A program made the position numbers and the translations under genes. Below are positions 6,519 to 13,596 of a stretch of DNA of 26,070 nt, piece by piece. The notes under the pieces are model-generated. The model made no database searches. It was not told the DNA's origin and saw nothing but the letters and a program-made list of their open reading frames with translations. The stretch is from a virus, in IMG/VR virus record IMGVR_UViG_3300037809_000515, positions 1-26,070 of that record, one strand, 5' to 3'. Numbering within the stretch: the first letter of the stretch is position 1; each line of letters starts with the position of its first letter.

Positions 6519-6705
6519 ATTTGAAATCGGCGATCTGGTTAGCCACACACTCCGACCCTATACCGGAGTTATTGTCGAAATAATATACCAAGAACACTTA
6601 TCGTACAAGAGAGCACCGATGTATAAAGTTGCTTGGGAGTATGGCGAGTGGATGTATGAAGTGGAAGAACAATTAAAAATAGAAGCCAGGGCGAAGTGTG
6701 CATGA
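6508..6705 (+). CDS. GDLV-family small protein
   Basis: 65 aa; FEIGDLVSHT, TGVIVEII, YKVAWEYGEW, LKIEARAKCA. Starts 11 nt inside the previous gene with AAAGGA 9 nt upstream; its stop overlaps the next ATG (ATGA). Confidence 0.65.
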   Translation: MRNKFEIGDLVSHTLRPYTGVIVEIIYQEHLSYKRAPMYKVAWEYGEWMYEVEEQLKIEARAKCA

Positions 6706-6917
6706 TGGAATTTGATAAAGGCGATTTGATAAAATCTAATCTAAGCAGTACCGTCTTTGATGAAAAAGATTGGTACGGAATTATTCTTGATGTTTGTAAA
6801 GATGCTCCTCACAAACATCCTGTTCTCGCGAACAAGTATAAGATAAGATGGTGCGGTGGTGCAACCTCGTGGCTGTTTGGGCACTCCATTGATTTAGTTT
6901 CTCGGGGCAAGAAGTAG
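6702..6917 (+). CDS. GDLV-family small protein (GDLI variant)
   Basis: 71 aa from ATG 6702 (4-nt overlap ATGA); an in-frame GTG at 6696 and a second ATG at 6705 are alternatives. FDKGDLIKSN, YGIILDVCK, YKIRWCGG, IDLVSRGKK. Ends in TAG, followed by an 8-nt gap: the tight coupling of the array loosens from here. Confidence 0.65.
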   Translation: MMEFDKGDLIKSNLSSTVFDEKDWYGIILDVCKDAPHKHPVLANKYKIRWCGGATSWLFGHSIDLVSRGKK

Positions 6918-6925
6918 TTATATGT

Positions 6926-7126
6926 ATGAAGCGACTTTCAAAGTTTGCCATTGGAGATCTTGTTCGAAGACGTTCTATCTTAGCAACAAAAAACCAAGGA
7001 TATGGGATCATTATAGGGCTAGATCTAAATAAGGCTGAGTGCCTGTGGAGTGATGAAGAAACAAAGTGGCTCAAGATATCCCAAATTTATTTAATTGCTC
7101 GGGGGCAAAATGGAGACATGTCATAG
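6926..7126 (+). CDS. GDLV-family small protein
   Basis: 66 aa; FAIGDLVRRR at residues 7-16, YGIIIGLD, AECLWSDEE, IYLIARGQNG. No clear Shine-Dalgarno (only AAGAAG). The stop is a TAG that lies in the same frame as the next gene, so read-through would fuse the two proteins. Confidence 0.65.
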   Translation: MKRLSKFAIGDLVRRRSILATKNQGYGIIIGLDLNKAECLWSDEETKWLKISQIYLIARGQNGDMS

Positions 7127-7150
7127 CTATGCTGCCGCCTATTTACTGAT

Positions 7151-7363
7151 GTGGGCGAGCACACAGAATTCAACATTGGAGATCTAGTAACTTACCGTGA
7201 AGATTTGCTTGGAGTTAAGGGGCACACAGGAGTTGTTATTAATGTTTTTACTGATGGCGATGATATATGTTATATGATGGTAAGGTGGCATGACGGCGAA
7301 GTTTATCCCGAACTTGGGAAACATATTGTTTTGTTAGCAAGAGCAAAAAATGATAAACGATAA
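7151..7363 (+). CDS. GDLV-family small protein, weak start
   Basis: 70 aa from GTG 7151; FNIGDLVTYR, TGVVINVF, MMVRWHDG, IVLLARAKNDKR. There is no ribosome site before this GTG and no ATG in frame after the upstream TAG at 7124-7126. The segment between (reading LCCRLFTD) is not family-like. It may be translated by re-initiation, by leaky TAG read-through from the previous gene, or poorly. Confidence 0.6.
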   Translation: MGEHTEFNIGDLVTYREDLLGVKGHTGVVINVFTDGDDICYMMVRWHDGEVYPELGKHIVLLARAKNDKR

Positions 7364-7586
7364 AGCAAATATGGGTGATTTAGTAATGTTTCGAAAACCG
7401 AATGTTCGGTGGACCGACAAGGAAGATCCATATATCTACGGAATGATTAAAAAAATAATTCCCCCCGGTAGTGGATGGAACAACGGCCGTCGATTAAAAT
7501 ATAATGTTCTTTCCTCCGCAGGAAGACTTTATCATGAAGTAAATCACGAAAAAATTATTATTTTATCTAAAGTAAAAAAAGCTTGA
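7350..7586 (+). CDS. GDLV-family small protein (last of array)
   Basis: 78 aa; NMGDLVMFR at residues 7-15, YGMIKKII, LKYNVLSSAG, IIILSKVKKA. Starts 14 nt inside the previous gene, whose tail GCAAGAGCAAAAA precedes the ATG. The array ends here: a promoter for a different gene follows immediately. Confidence 0.65.
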   Translation: MINDKANMGDLVMFRKPNVRWTDKEDPYIYGMIKKIIPPGSGWNNGRRLKYNVLSSAGRLYHEVNHEKIIILSKVKKA

Positions 7587-7611
7587 TCTTTCTATTTTCC
7601 TCTGGTATAAT
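7583..7611 (+). promoter_or_regulatory. sigma70-like promoter for the KTSC gene
   Basis: TTGATC (7583-7588), a 17-nt spacer and a perfect TATAAT (7606-7611). The -35 overlaps the stop of the last array gene. Transcription would start near 7618, about 33 nt before the ATG at 7651. Confidence 0.75.
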
Positions 7612-7650
7612 ACTTGTAATCAATAGGTGAGTGATCACCAAGGAAAAAAT

Positions 7651-7866
7651 ATGCAAGAAGTTAAATCAAGTTTAGTCAAATCAATTGGCTATAATCCACT
7701 AACCGAACAACTGTCCGTTGTTCTTCACACAGCACCCACTACTGTTTTCAATTATGATGGCGTATCACGCGCAACGTTGAATAACTTTAAGAGTTCCGAC
7801 TCCAAGGGTCAGTTTTTCAACTCCAAGATTCGAGGACGTTTCCCCACGTCTAAGTCTGTAATCTGA
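7651..7866 (+). CDS. KTSC-domain protein
   Basis: 71 aa. The layout SSLVKSIGYNPLTEQLSVVL, TVFNYDGV, LNNFKSSDSKGQFFNSKIRGRF matches the KTSC domain (short beta domain named for its association with lysyl-tRNA synthetase; also common as a stand-alone phage protein). Its molecular role is unknown. ATG 7651 is chosen because AAGGA lies at 7640-7644; an in-frame GTG at 7627 lies before that site. It is a single-gene unit, with a promoter at 7583-7611 and a terminator at 7894-7924. Confidence 0.8.
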   Translation: MQEVKSSLVKSIGYNPLTEQLSVVLHTAPTTVFNYDGVSRATLNNFKSSDSKGQFFNSKIRGRFPTSKSVI

Positions 7867-7893
7867 CTCGCAAAAAAAACTCTAATGTTTTTG

Positions 7894-7924
7894 GGCACTC
7901 CTCTTTCGGTGGAGTGCCTTTTTT
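7894..7924 (+). terminator. intrinsic terminator after the KTSC gene
   Basis: Perfect 8-bp stem GGCACTCC (7894-7901) / GGAGTGCC (7911-7918), 9-nt loop, then six T. Confidence 0.9.
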
Positions 7925-7948
7925 CTTTAAGAATAACAAGTGGTGTGT

Positions 7949-7954
7949 TATAAT
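7949..7954 (+). promoter_or_regulatory. -10 box TATAAT, near-leaderless
   Basis: Perfect TATAAT ending 8 nt before the ATG at 7963, so the transcript would begin at or within a few bases of the start codon. The -35 is weak (TTTAAG at 7926-7931, 17-nt spacer). It follows the terminator directly and would drive the operon with aceB and aceA. Confidence 0.55.
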
Positions 7955-7962
7955 TATAGTAA

Positions 7963-8388
7963 ATGAGCAATCTAAAAGATATTGATGGTCTTTATGAAAA
8001 GTATCCCAAATTATTGCTCAAGAATTGTATTGACTGTAACGTGGGGTGGTACAGGATTATTGATCACATGTGCTCTGCAATCCAGACATATGTTGACGGA
8101 GAAATTGCAGAACATGATATATATCCTAAATTTTTGCGTATACAAGAAAAGTTTGGGGTATTAAATATAGAAGTTGATGATGGAGATGAAATAACAGAAC
8201 TAGTTTCGCGAAGCTGCGAAATATTAAGTTATCACACTTGTGAATATTGTGGGGAACATGGGGAACTTTATTGTTCTTCCAAGTGGAGAAGCTGGTGTCA
8301 CTATAAAACGCTATGTCTAGATCACGCAATTGAGTTTTATTATTATCGCTTATATCGCGATTCTGAATTTAAAAAGGATAATGAATGA
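7963..8388 (+). CDS. small zinc-binding-like phage protein, 141 aa
   Basis: The C-terminal third holds a likely zinc site (CEYCGEHGELYC, then WCHYKTLCLDHA: C-x2-C ... C-x2-H), and the middle has the phage-typical 'IQEKFGVLNIEV' strand. Similar proteins, with a 'GWxxIIDxxCxxIQ' N-terminus and a C-terminal Cys/His cluster, occur as uncharacterised genes in large phages; this is from memory. No Shine-Dalgarno precedes the ATG, consistent with a leaderless mRNA. The stop overlaps the aceB start by 4 nt (ATGA), so it is the first gene of the glyoxylate operon, whether or not it has a related function. Confidence 0.65.
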   Translation: MSNLKDIDGLYEKYPKLLLKNCIDCNVGWYRIIDHMCSAIQTYVDGEIAEHDIYPKFLRIQEKFGVLNIEVDDGDEITELVSRSCEILSYHTCEYCGEHGELYCSSKWRSWCHYKTLCLDHAIEFYYYRLYRDSEFKKDNE

Positions 8389-9884
8389 CAACAAATATTT
8401 TGCCTCTAAAGGCAAAGCTGTTTCTGGATACACTCCAAGGTATCTTCGAACCAAAAATTATACAACTATTATCAGAACGAAACAATAGAAAAGGCTTGCT
8501 ACCAAAACAAATCTTAACCGCAGCATCAAATGATGACCCTAATTGGAAAGTGCTTCCCCCTCCTAAAGATATTTTAGATCGACGAGTAGAAATCACAGGA
8601 CCACCAGTTAGAAAAATGATCATCAATGCCCTAAACTCAGGGGCAAATGTTTTCATGGCTGACTTTGAGGATTCCAATTCTCCTACTTGGGAAAACTGTA
8701 CAGATGGACAACAAAATCTTTATGATGCGGTAAGAAAAAAAATAGATTTTGTTGATCCCCAAACACAAAAGGAATATAAACTAAATAAAAAAGTTGCGAC
8801 TCTGTTTGTTCGTCCTCGTGGATTACACTTGGTAGAAAAAAATTATAATAATATCCCGGCAAGTCTCTTTGATTTTGGATTATACTTTTTTCATAATCAC
8901 AAACAACTTCTAAAAAACGGAACTCGACCATATTTTTATTTACCTAAAATAGAACACTATAGAGAAGCTAGGTTGTGGAATGAAATATTTTCTTTTGCAG
9001 AAAGCTCTTTTGATCTTCCTGTAGGGACAATAAGAGCCACAGTGCTTATAGAGACACTGCCCGCTGCCTTTCAGATGGACAAGATTCTATATGAACTCCG
9101 GGCTCACTCTGTAGGACTAAATTGTGGACGATGGGATTATATATTTAGTTTCATCAAGTCTTTATCTCTTTCCAGGGATGCAGTGCTTCCAGATCGCGAT
9201 GAAGTAGGAATGACTCAGCACTTTATGCGATCTTATACACAACTACTAATACAAACTTGTCATAAGCGCGGCGCTCACGCAATCGGGGGAATGGCTGCAC
9301 AGATTCCAATCAAAAATGATCCCGAAGCAAATCATGTGGCTATGAACAAAGTTCGCGCCGATAAACTTCGAGAGGTTCAAGATGGTCACGACGGAACTTG
9401 GGTGGCGCATCCTGTTTTAGTGGATGTGGCTAAAGAAATTTTTGATGAACACCTAAAAGCACCAAACCAAATTGATAAACAAATTTGTTTAAATTATTCT
9501 ATTGAGTCGGCTGATCTCTTATGCACTCCAAAGGGTCAATGCACCGAGGCTGCCTTAAGAAAAAATATAGGTATTGCCTTTCAGTATATAAATTCTTGGA
9601 TAAATGGTAATGGATGTGTACCAATTGATAATCTTATGGAAGATGCTGCCACCGCAGAAATCTCTAGAGCCCAAATTTGGCAGTGGCGAAAACACAAAAT
9701 ATATTTATCTAATGGAAAACAAGTTACGAACAAATATCTTGGATTGGTGATAAACTCTGAAATAAAAAAATTTGAACACTACAAAAAGTTTGAAGAAACA
9801 AGTATAATTCTAAATAAGTTATGCTTTAGTGAGGAAATAATTGACTTTCTGACTTTAGAGTGTTACGATAATTTATGTGAATAA
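8385..9884 (+). CDS. aceB: malate synthase A
   Basis: 499 aa; condenses glyoxylate and acetyl-CoA to malate, the second step of the glyoxylate bypass. Visible family signatures: [15 protein letters not shown] (89-102), [13 protein letters not shown] (141-153) with the substrate-binding Arg, [19 protein letters not shown] (221-239), [13 protein letters not shown] (243-255), and [17 protein letters not shown] (418-434) with the catalytic Asp near 420. The protein is full length, slightly shorter than the ~530-residue bacterial enzymes, and no key motif is damaged, so it should be active. It is translationally coupled to the gene before (ATGA) and followed 20 nt later by aceA. A phage-carried auxiliary metabolic gene; codon use is AT-rich like its neighbours, so not a very recent acquisition. 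Confidence 0.95.
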   Translation: MTTNILPLKAKLFLDTLQGIFEPKIIQLLSERNNRKGLLPKQILTAASNDDPNWKVLPPPKDILDRRVEITGPPVRKMIINALNSGANVFMADFEDSNSPTWENCTDGQQNLYDAVRKKIDFVDPQTQKEYKLNKKVATLFVRPRGLHLVEKNYNNIPASLFDFGLYFFHNHKQLLKNGTRPYFYLPKIEHYREARLWNEIFSFAESSFDLPVGTIRATVLIETLPAAFQMDKILYELRAHSVGLNCGRWDYIFSFIKSLSLSRDAVLPDRDEVGMTQHFMRSYTQLLIQTCHKRGAHAIGGMAAQIPIKNDPEANHVAMNKVRADKLREVQDGHDGTWVAHPVLVDVAKEIFDEHLKAPNQIDKQICLNYSIESADLLCTPKGQCTEAALRKNIGIAFQYINSWINGNGCVPIDNLMEDAATAEISRAQIWQWRKHKIYLSNGKQVTNKYLGLVINSEIKKFEHYKKFEETSIILNKLCFSEEIIDFLTLECYDNLCE

Positions 9885-9904
9885 TTAAGGGGAAATATTT
9901 ATCA

Positions 9905-11134
9905 ATGATAAACAGATGGAATGGAATTAAGAAATCTTATAATAAACAGGATGTGCTTGATCTTAGAGGAAGCAAGAAAATTGAATACACTCTTGCTAAA
10001 GATGGAGCCGAAAAGTTATGGGACTTACTAAATAAAAAAGATGCTGTTCGAGCCCTAGGAGCCCTTACAGGAAACCAAGCGGTACAACAGGTCAAAGCTG
10101 GATTGAAAGCAATTTATCTTAGTGGCTGGCAAGTTGCGGCTGACGCAAACCTTGCTGGTGACATGTATCCTGATCAAAGTCTTTATCCAGCGAACAGTGT
10201 TCCACAAGTTGTTAAAAAAATTAATAAAGCATTTCAGAGAGCCGACCAAATCGAAAGTGTTGAAGGAAATAATCAAATTGATTATTATGCGCCAATCGTT
10301 GCGGACGCTGAAGCTGGCTTTGGTGGACCGCTGAACGCTTATGAGTTGATGAAGGGAATGATTGAGGCTGGTGCTGCGGGCGTACACTTCGAAGATCAGT
10401 TGGCTTCTGAAAAAAAATGCGGGCATATGGGCGGAAAAGTTCTTGTTCCAACAAGCCAATTTATTCGTACCCTGACTGCGGCAAGATTGGCGGCTGATGT
10501 GTGCGACACTCCAACTGTATTGATTGCTCGCACTGATGCCAATAGCGCGAAGCTTATTACCTCTGATGTGGACGAGCGAGATCATAAATTTATGACTGGC
10601 GAAAGAACACCGGAGGGATTTTATAAAATCACAGGTGGTTTAGAAATGGGGATCGCTCGTGGTTTAGCTTATGCTCCTTATGCAGACTTGCTATGGCTTG
10701 AGACTTCAACACCATGTCTTGAGGAGGCAAAGAAATTTGCTGATGCGATTCATTCGAAATTTCCAGATAAATTATTAGCTTATAACTGTTCCCCATCTTT
10801 TAACTGGGAAAAGCATTTGGACAAATATACGATTGCTATGTTTCAAAACTCTTTAGAGAAAATGGGATACAAATTCCAGTTTGTAACTTTAGCTGGATTC
10901 CATTCATTAAATTATAGTATGTTTTCTTTGGCTAGGGATTATAAAGATTTAGGAATGACTGCTTATTCTGAATTGCAACAAAAAGAATTTGATCAAGTTC
11001 ATAATGGATTTACTGCTGTAAAGCATCAAAGAGAAGTTGGCACAGGCTATTTTGACAGGGTTTCCGAGGTTATTAGCGGGGGCGAGTCTTCAACCCTAGC
11101 ATTAATAAATTCTACTGAAGAAGAACAGTTCTAA
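9905..11134 (+). CDS. aceA: isocitrate lyase
   Basis: 409 aa; cleaves isocitrate to glyoxylate and succinate, the first step of the glyoxylate bypass. Landmarks: [14 protein letters not shown] (71-84), [13 protein letters not shown] (88-100), [10 protein letters not shown] (132-141), catalytic loop [13 protein letters not shown] (170-182, Cys172), NCSPSFNW (294-301), FVTLAGFH (326-333) and the typical C-terminus STEEEQF. Length and motifs resemble the bacterial AceA type; the N-terminus is shorter by about 20 residues, as in many bacteria. AAGGGG lies about 12 nt before the ATG. With aceB it forms a complete glyoxylate shunt. It would let an infected cell bypass the CO2-releasing TCA steps and keep carbon from acetate or fatty acids for biosynthesis (role inferred). 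Confidence 0.96.
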   Translation: MINRWNGIKKSYNKQDVLDLRGSKKIEYTLAKDGAEKLWDLLNKKDAVRALGALTGNQAVQQVKAGLKAIYLSGWQVAADANLAGDMYPDQSLYPANSVPQVVKKINKAFQRADQIESVEGNNQIDYYAPIVADAEAGFGGPLNAYELMKGMIEAGAAGVHFEDQLASEKKCGHMGGKVLVPTSQFIRTLTAARLAADVCDTPTVLIARTDANSAKLITSDVDERDHKFMTGERTPEGFYKITGGLEMGIARGLAYAPYADLLWLETSTPCLEEAKKFADAIHSKFPDKLLAYNCSPSFNWEKHLDKYTIAMFQNSLEKMGYKFQFVTLAGFHSLNYSMFSLARDYKDLGMTAYSELQQKEFDQVHNGFTAVKHQREVGTGYFDRVSEVISGGESSTLALINSTEEEQF

Positions 11135-11146
11135 ATATTTTTTTTC

Positions 11147-11175
11147 TTGACACGCACATCCTCATAGTTTAGAAT
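11147..11175 (+). promoter_or_regulatory. sigma70-like promoter
   Basis: TTGACA (11147-11152), a 17-nt spacer, TAGAAT (11170-11175). Same -35, spacing and -10 as the ncRNA promoter at 20444-20472. Drives the unit that ends at the terminator 12468-12491. Confidence 0.8.
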
Positions 11176-11211
11176 AGTATTCATAAGGTCGCAACTCGAC
11201 TCAAGGAAACT

Positions 11212-11415
11212 ATGAGGGGAACACTAGCATTTATTATTTTAATAAACGTCTTCCAATGCGAAGAACGTCCGCAAATAACGTGCAATAACAAGTTTTTTAA
11301 ATGTGCTGAAGACTGTGGTGATATATGCGAGAGATCAATAAATTTTGCTCATGAGTTTGGAAAGTGTTTTACTATTTGTAACACGCCTTGTCGAAAAGAG
11401 TATTGTAAAAAATAA
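11212..11415 (+). CDS. Cys-rich exported peptide, 67 aa
   Basis: A hydrophobic N-terminus (MRGTLAFIILINVFQ) acts as a probable signal sequence. The rest has nine Cys (16, 24, 31, 35, 39, 52, 56, 60, 65), seven of them in C-x3-C-x3-C and C-x3-C-x3-C-x4-C clusters, as expected of a disulfide-stapled helical hairpin. Cys16 at the end of the hydrophobic stretch might be lipidated, but VFQC is a poor lipobox. AAGGAA precedes the ATG. It is first in a unit that also codes tiny membrane peptides and an outer-membrane protein, which suggests an envelope role. No family recognised. Confidence 0.65.
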   Translation: MRGTLAFIILINVFQCEERPQITCNNKFFKCAEDCGDICERSINFAHEFGKCFTICNTPCRKEYCKK

Positions 11416-11418
11416 GCT

Positions 11419-11631
11419 ATGATGAATAAGAATAGATTCGAGATTGGAGATATGATAGTTTCCATTTGTGGTGATTATGGGCTAGTGTTAAAGACAGGAC
11501 TTAGAACAGATGATGCCGGAAATGGTAAAGCGGGCGTCTATGCACGTTGGGCGAAGGAAAAACTTTCGTTTTGGATGGATATGGATGAGCCCGCAATTGA
11601 GCTTTTTTGCTCAAAAGGAGAAGAAGAATGA
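11419..11631 (+). CDS. GDLV-family small protein, detached copy
   Basis: 70 aa; FEIGDMIVSI near residues 7-16, YGLVLKTG, VYARWAKEK, AIELFCSK. Clearly the same layout as the array genes, although 3.8 kb away and inside an envelope-gene unit. ATG 11419 or the second ATG at 11422 could be the start; no strong ribosome site, since it begins 3 nt after the previous stop. Its own tail codons (AAAGGAGAAGAAGA) give the ribosome site for the next gene, as in the array. Confidence 0.65.
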   Translation: MMNKNRFEIGDMIVSICGDYGLVLKTGLRTDDAGNGKAGVYARWAKEKLSFWMDMDEPAIELFCSKGEEE

Positions 11632-11708
11632 GTGTTGAAGTCATTGGTGCCCTTGTAGTCGTTGGACTAGTAGGGGCATTTTTTTATTTGCGTTCTCGCA
11701 ATAAATAA
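11628..11708 (+). CDS. 26-aa single-pass membrane peptide
   Basis: ATG 11628 overlaps the previous stop (ATGA) and has AAGGAG 7-12 nt upstream. The peptide is almost entirely one hydrophobic helix (VIGALVVVGLVGAFFYL) with a basic end (RSRNK), giving an N-out/C-in orientation. Followed 9 nt later by a second tiny membrane peptide. Too short for family assignment; coupling and ribosome site support translation. Confidence 0.5.
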   Translation: MSVEVIGALVVVGLVGAFFYLRSRNK

Positions 11709-11717
11709 GAGGTAATA

Positions 11718-11804
11718 ATGCCAAAACAATTAGAGATAGCCGATTATATCGGCCTAGCGACCATGGTCGCGACTTTTGGGCTAATGTTAGCCTTTTTGTT
11801 ATAA
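11718..11804 (+). CDS. 28-aa membrane peptide
   Basis: ATG 11718 with AGAGG about 6 nt upstream; stop TAA 11802-11804 followed at once by the AAGGAG of the outer-membrane gene. A short polar start (MPKQLEIADY) precedes one hydrophobic helix (IGLATMVATFGLMLAFLL). It could be a holin-like, regulatory or small membrane-binding peptide; nothing in the sequence decides. Confidence 0.5.
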   Translation: MPKQLEIADYIGLATMVATFGLMLAFLL

Positions 11805-11816
11805 GGAGAAAAATAA

Positions 11817-12437
11817 ATGAAATTTAACAAAAAAACAATGCAAAAAATTGGACTTGGTGCCCTCGTTATGGGTACGATGTTGTTGATCGGTAATGTGGCG
11901 ATGGCTTCAGAAACCGGAGTGTGGACCACTCTTAGTGTGTCCGGTAATCTAACCAAAAACCTAACCCTAAATGTTGGGGAAGAATTGCGGTTTGGAGATA
12001 TTGCTGGTCCAACGTTGTCTAGACAACATACCGACATTGGTGTCACTAGTCAAGTTAGTGATATTGTTAATGTTGGTGTTGGGTATCGCAACGTAAGCAC
12101 TGGTGAGCAGCGCGTTTCGGTTTCACTTGGGTTGCGACTTTTGACGGGAACTATTAATTTAGATAGTTTGTCAAAGTTGGAATTGCGAGATGGAGATACC
12201 ATTCGTGGGCGAACTTCGCTTTCGGCAGTCGCATCAGTTGCGGGTGTTGCACCTTTTGTATCAGACGAAGTGTTCGTTGATGATTCCGGTGTGACCGGCA
12301 ATCGTGCTACAATTGGCGTAAGCAAATCGCTTACCAATTCGGTTGGAGTTAACGCATTTTATATGCTCAATTCCGCCATCGGAGATACTACGACCAGTGC
12401 TCATATTTTGGGTCTTGGACTTAGCGTATCACTATAA
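11817..12437 (+). CDS. outer-membrane beta-barrel protein (DUF2490-like)
   Basis: 206 aa. Basic N-terminus, hydrophobic core and a signal-peptidase I site (VAMA before SETGVW, about residue 30) show export. The mature part alternates hydrophobic and polar residues in repeated strands (WTTLSVSGNLTKNLTLNVGEELRFG, VNVGVGYRNV, RVSVSLGLRL, ATIGVSKSLTNSVGVNAFYML) and ends LGLGLSVSL, an outer-membrane barrel pattern; the start resembles DUF2490 proteins. AAGGAG precedes the ATG. A phage gene for a host outer-membrane protein suggests altered surface properties or superinfection exclusion (inferred). It points to a Gram-negative host. Confidence 0.75.
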   Translation: MKFNKKTMQKIGLGALVMGTMLLIGNVAMASETGVWTTLSVSGNLTKNLTLNVGEELRFGDIAGPTLSRQHTDIGVTSQVSDIVNVGVGYRNVSTGEQRVSVSLGLRLLTGTINLDSLSKLELRDGDTIRGRTSLSAVASVAGVAPFVSDEVFVDDSGVTGNRATIGVSKSLTNSVGVNAFYMLNSAIGDTTTSAHILGLGLSVSL

Positions 12438-12467
12438 TAAAAATTAGGTAAAAAAAGATATTTTTTT

Positions 12468-12491
12468 GGGGGCAATAGCCCCCTTTTTTTT
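12468..12491 (+). terminator. intrinsic terminator
   Basis: GGGGGC (12468-12473), loop AATA, GCCCCC (12478-12483), then eight T. Ends the envelope unit that began at the promoter 11147-11175. Confidence 0.92.
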
Positions 12492-12493
12492 GC

Positions 12494-12522
12494 TTACTTT
12501 TTAAGTCCAAGTGTGTTAATAT
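12494..12522 (+). promoter_or_regulatory. probable promoter, near-leaderless
   Basis: TTACTT (12494-12499), 17-nt spacer, TAATAT (12517-12522), only 6 nt before the methyltransferase ATG at 12529. There is no ribosome site between, so the mRNA would be leaderless if this promoter is used. Confidence 0.45.
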
Positions 12523-12528
12523 ACTCTT

Positions 12529-13584
12529 ATGAAAAACGCACTTATAAATGGAGATTCTTTGGACATTCTAAAGAAATTACCAAACAACTCTTTCGACTCG
12601 ATGGTAACTGACCCGCCCGCAGGAATTGCATTTATGGGTAAAAAATGGGATAAAGATAAGGGTGGGCGCAAGTTATGGATTGCTTGGCTAGAATCTATTA
12701 TGACCGAAGCCTTACGCACTCTCAAACCAGGAGCGCACATTTTAGTTTGGGCAATTCCCAGAACAAGTCATTGGACTGCTACCGCAATTGAAAATGCCGA
12801 ATTTGAAATCAGGGATGTTGTTACGCATATTTTTGGAAGTGGATTTCCCAAGTCTCATAACATAGGTAAAAAAATAAAAGAGTTTGATGGTTGGGGCACC
12901 GCTTTAAAACCTGCCAGTGAACATTGGATTTTAGCAAGGAAACCTTTATCAGAAAAGACTATTGCTGCTAATGTTTTAGAACACGGCACAGGTGGAATCA
13001 ACATTGATGCGAGTAGAATAAAAGCAGGACAAAATGATGGGCGTTTTCCTGCTAATCTTATTCTATCTCACAAACCAGGTTGTAAACAAGTGGGAAGCAA
13101 GGAAGGAAAAGGTTATACCATCAATAGATTTACCGATGGAGCCAAACCTTTTGGTAATGGCGCGGGTCATCCTTATAAAGTAGAAGATCAAGGACCAGAA
13201 ACAATTGCAGTATGGGATTGCAATGATGATTGCGCGGTAAAACAATTAGGTGAAGAAAATCGCTTCTTTTATTGTGCTAAGGCTTCAAAAAAAGAGAAAA
13301 CATTAAATAAAACAATTGATAACAAGCATCCTACTGTAAAATCTCTTAAATTAATGAAATACTTAATAAATCTTGTAACACCTCCTGGTGGGGTTGTGCT
13401 GGACCCATTTATGGGGAGTGGTACAACCGGACAAGCAGCATTAGAAGACGATTTCGGCTTTGTGGGGGTCGAATTGGAGGCTGATAGCTTTGAGATCTGT
13501 AAGGCTAGGTGCTCAAACATAGAAACCCTAATTGTTAATAAAAAGATAGAGGAAAAAAGTATTGATCAAGTCGTTTTAGTGTGA
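12529..13584 (+). CDS. DNA methyltransferase (amino-MTase, beta-type order)
   Basis: 351 aa. S-adenosylmethionine-dependent methyltransferase acting on an exocyclic amino group of DNA (N6-adenine or N4-cytosine). The catalytic motif comes first (TDPPA, 27-31) and the AdoMet motif last (DPFMGSGTTG, 292-301, then FVGVEL), i.e. the beta-type order; HPTVKSLKLMKYLI precedes it as usual. The catalytic motif has Ala where DPPY is typical. Phage orphan enzymes with 'DPPAGIxFMGKxWD' are common in my recollection, so this is likely a subfamily feature. No restriction partner adjoins, so the role is probably protection of phage DNA or regulation. Confidence 0.9.
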   Translation: MKNALINGDSLDILKKLPNNSFDSMVTDPPAGIAFMGKKWDKDKGGRKLWIAWLESIMTEALRTLKPGAHILVWAIPRTSHWTATAIENAEFEIRDVVTHIFGSGFPKSHNIGKKIKEFDGWGTALKPASEHWILARKPLSEKTIAANVLEHGTGGINIDASRIKAGQNDGRFPANLILSHKPGCKQVGSKEGKGYTINRFTDGAKPFGNGAGHPYKVEDQGPETIAVWDCNDDCAVKQLGEENRFFYCAKASKKEKTLNKTIDNKHPTVKSLKLMKYLINLVTPPGGVVLDPFMGSGTTGQAALEDDFGFVGVELEADSFEICKARCSNIETLIVNKKIEEKSIDQVVLV

Positions 13585-13596
13585 TACCATAGAGGT

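Larger units (their letters stand above)
1180..7586 (+). other. tandem array of small GDLV-motif genes
   Basis: About 28 consecutive same-strand genes of 50-94 codons. At least 22 share a pattern: a short N-terminus, the motif [F/K/N]xxGDLV (variants GELV, GNLV, GDMV, GDLI, GDLL) near residues 4-20, a G-[IV]-[IV]-[IV] strand about 15-30 residues later, a 'V.W' or 'I.W' strand with Trp or basic residues, then a final 'L.LIAKAK' strand with a Lys/Ala-rich tail. This alternation of short beta strands suggests an SH3/KOW-like small barrel. That is an inference; no structure or family search was possible. Sequences are strongly diverged between copies apart from the motif, so the expansion is either old or fast-evolving. 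Genes are coupled by 4-, 8-, 11- or 17-nt overlaps. Individual genes are listed separately. Confidence 0.75.

Noticed and set aside
1180-7586. CRISPR-like or DNA-level tandem repeat
   Set aside because: The repetition is at the protein-motif level in coding genes; there are no identical direct repeats with regular spacers.
10055-10585. 176-codon open frame on the minus strand within aceA
   Set aside because: It is antisense to a clearly conserved enzyme, has no ribosome site and its translation looks like random coding (a shadow frame).
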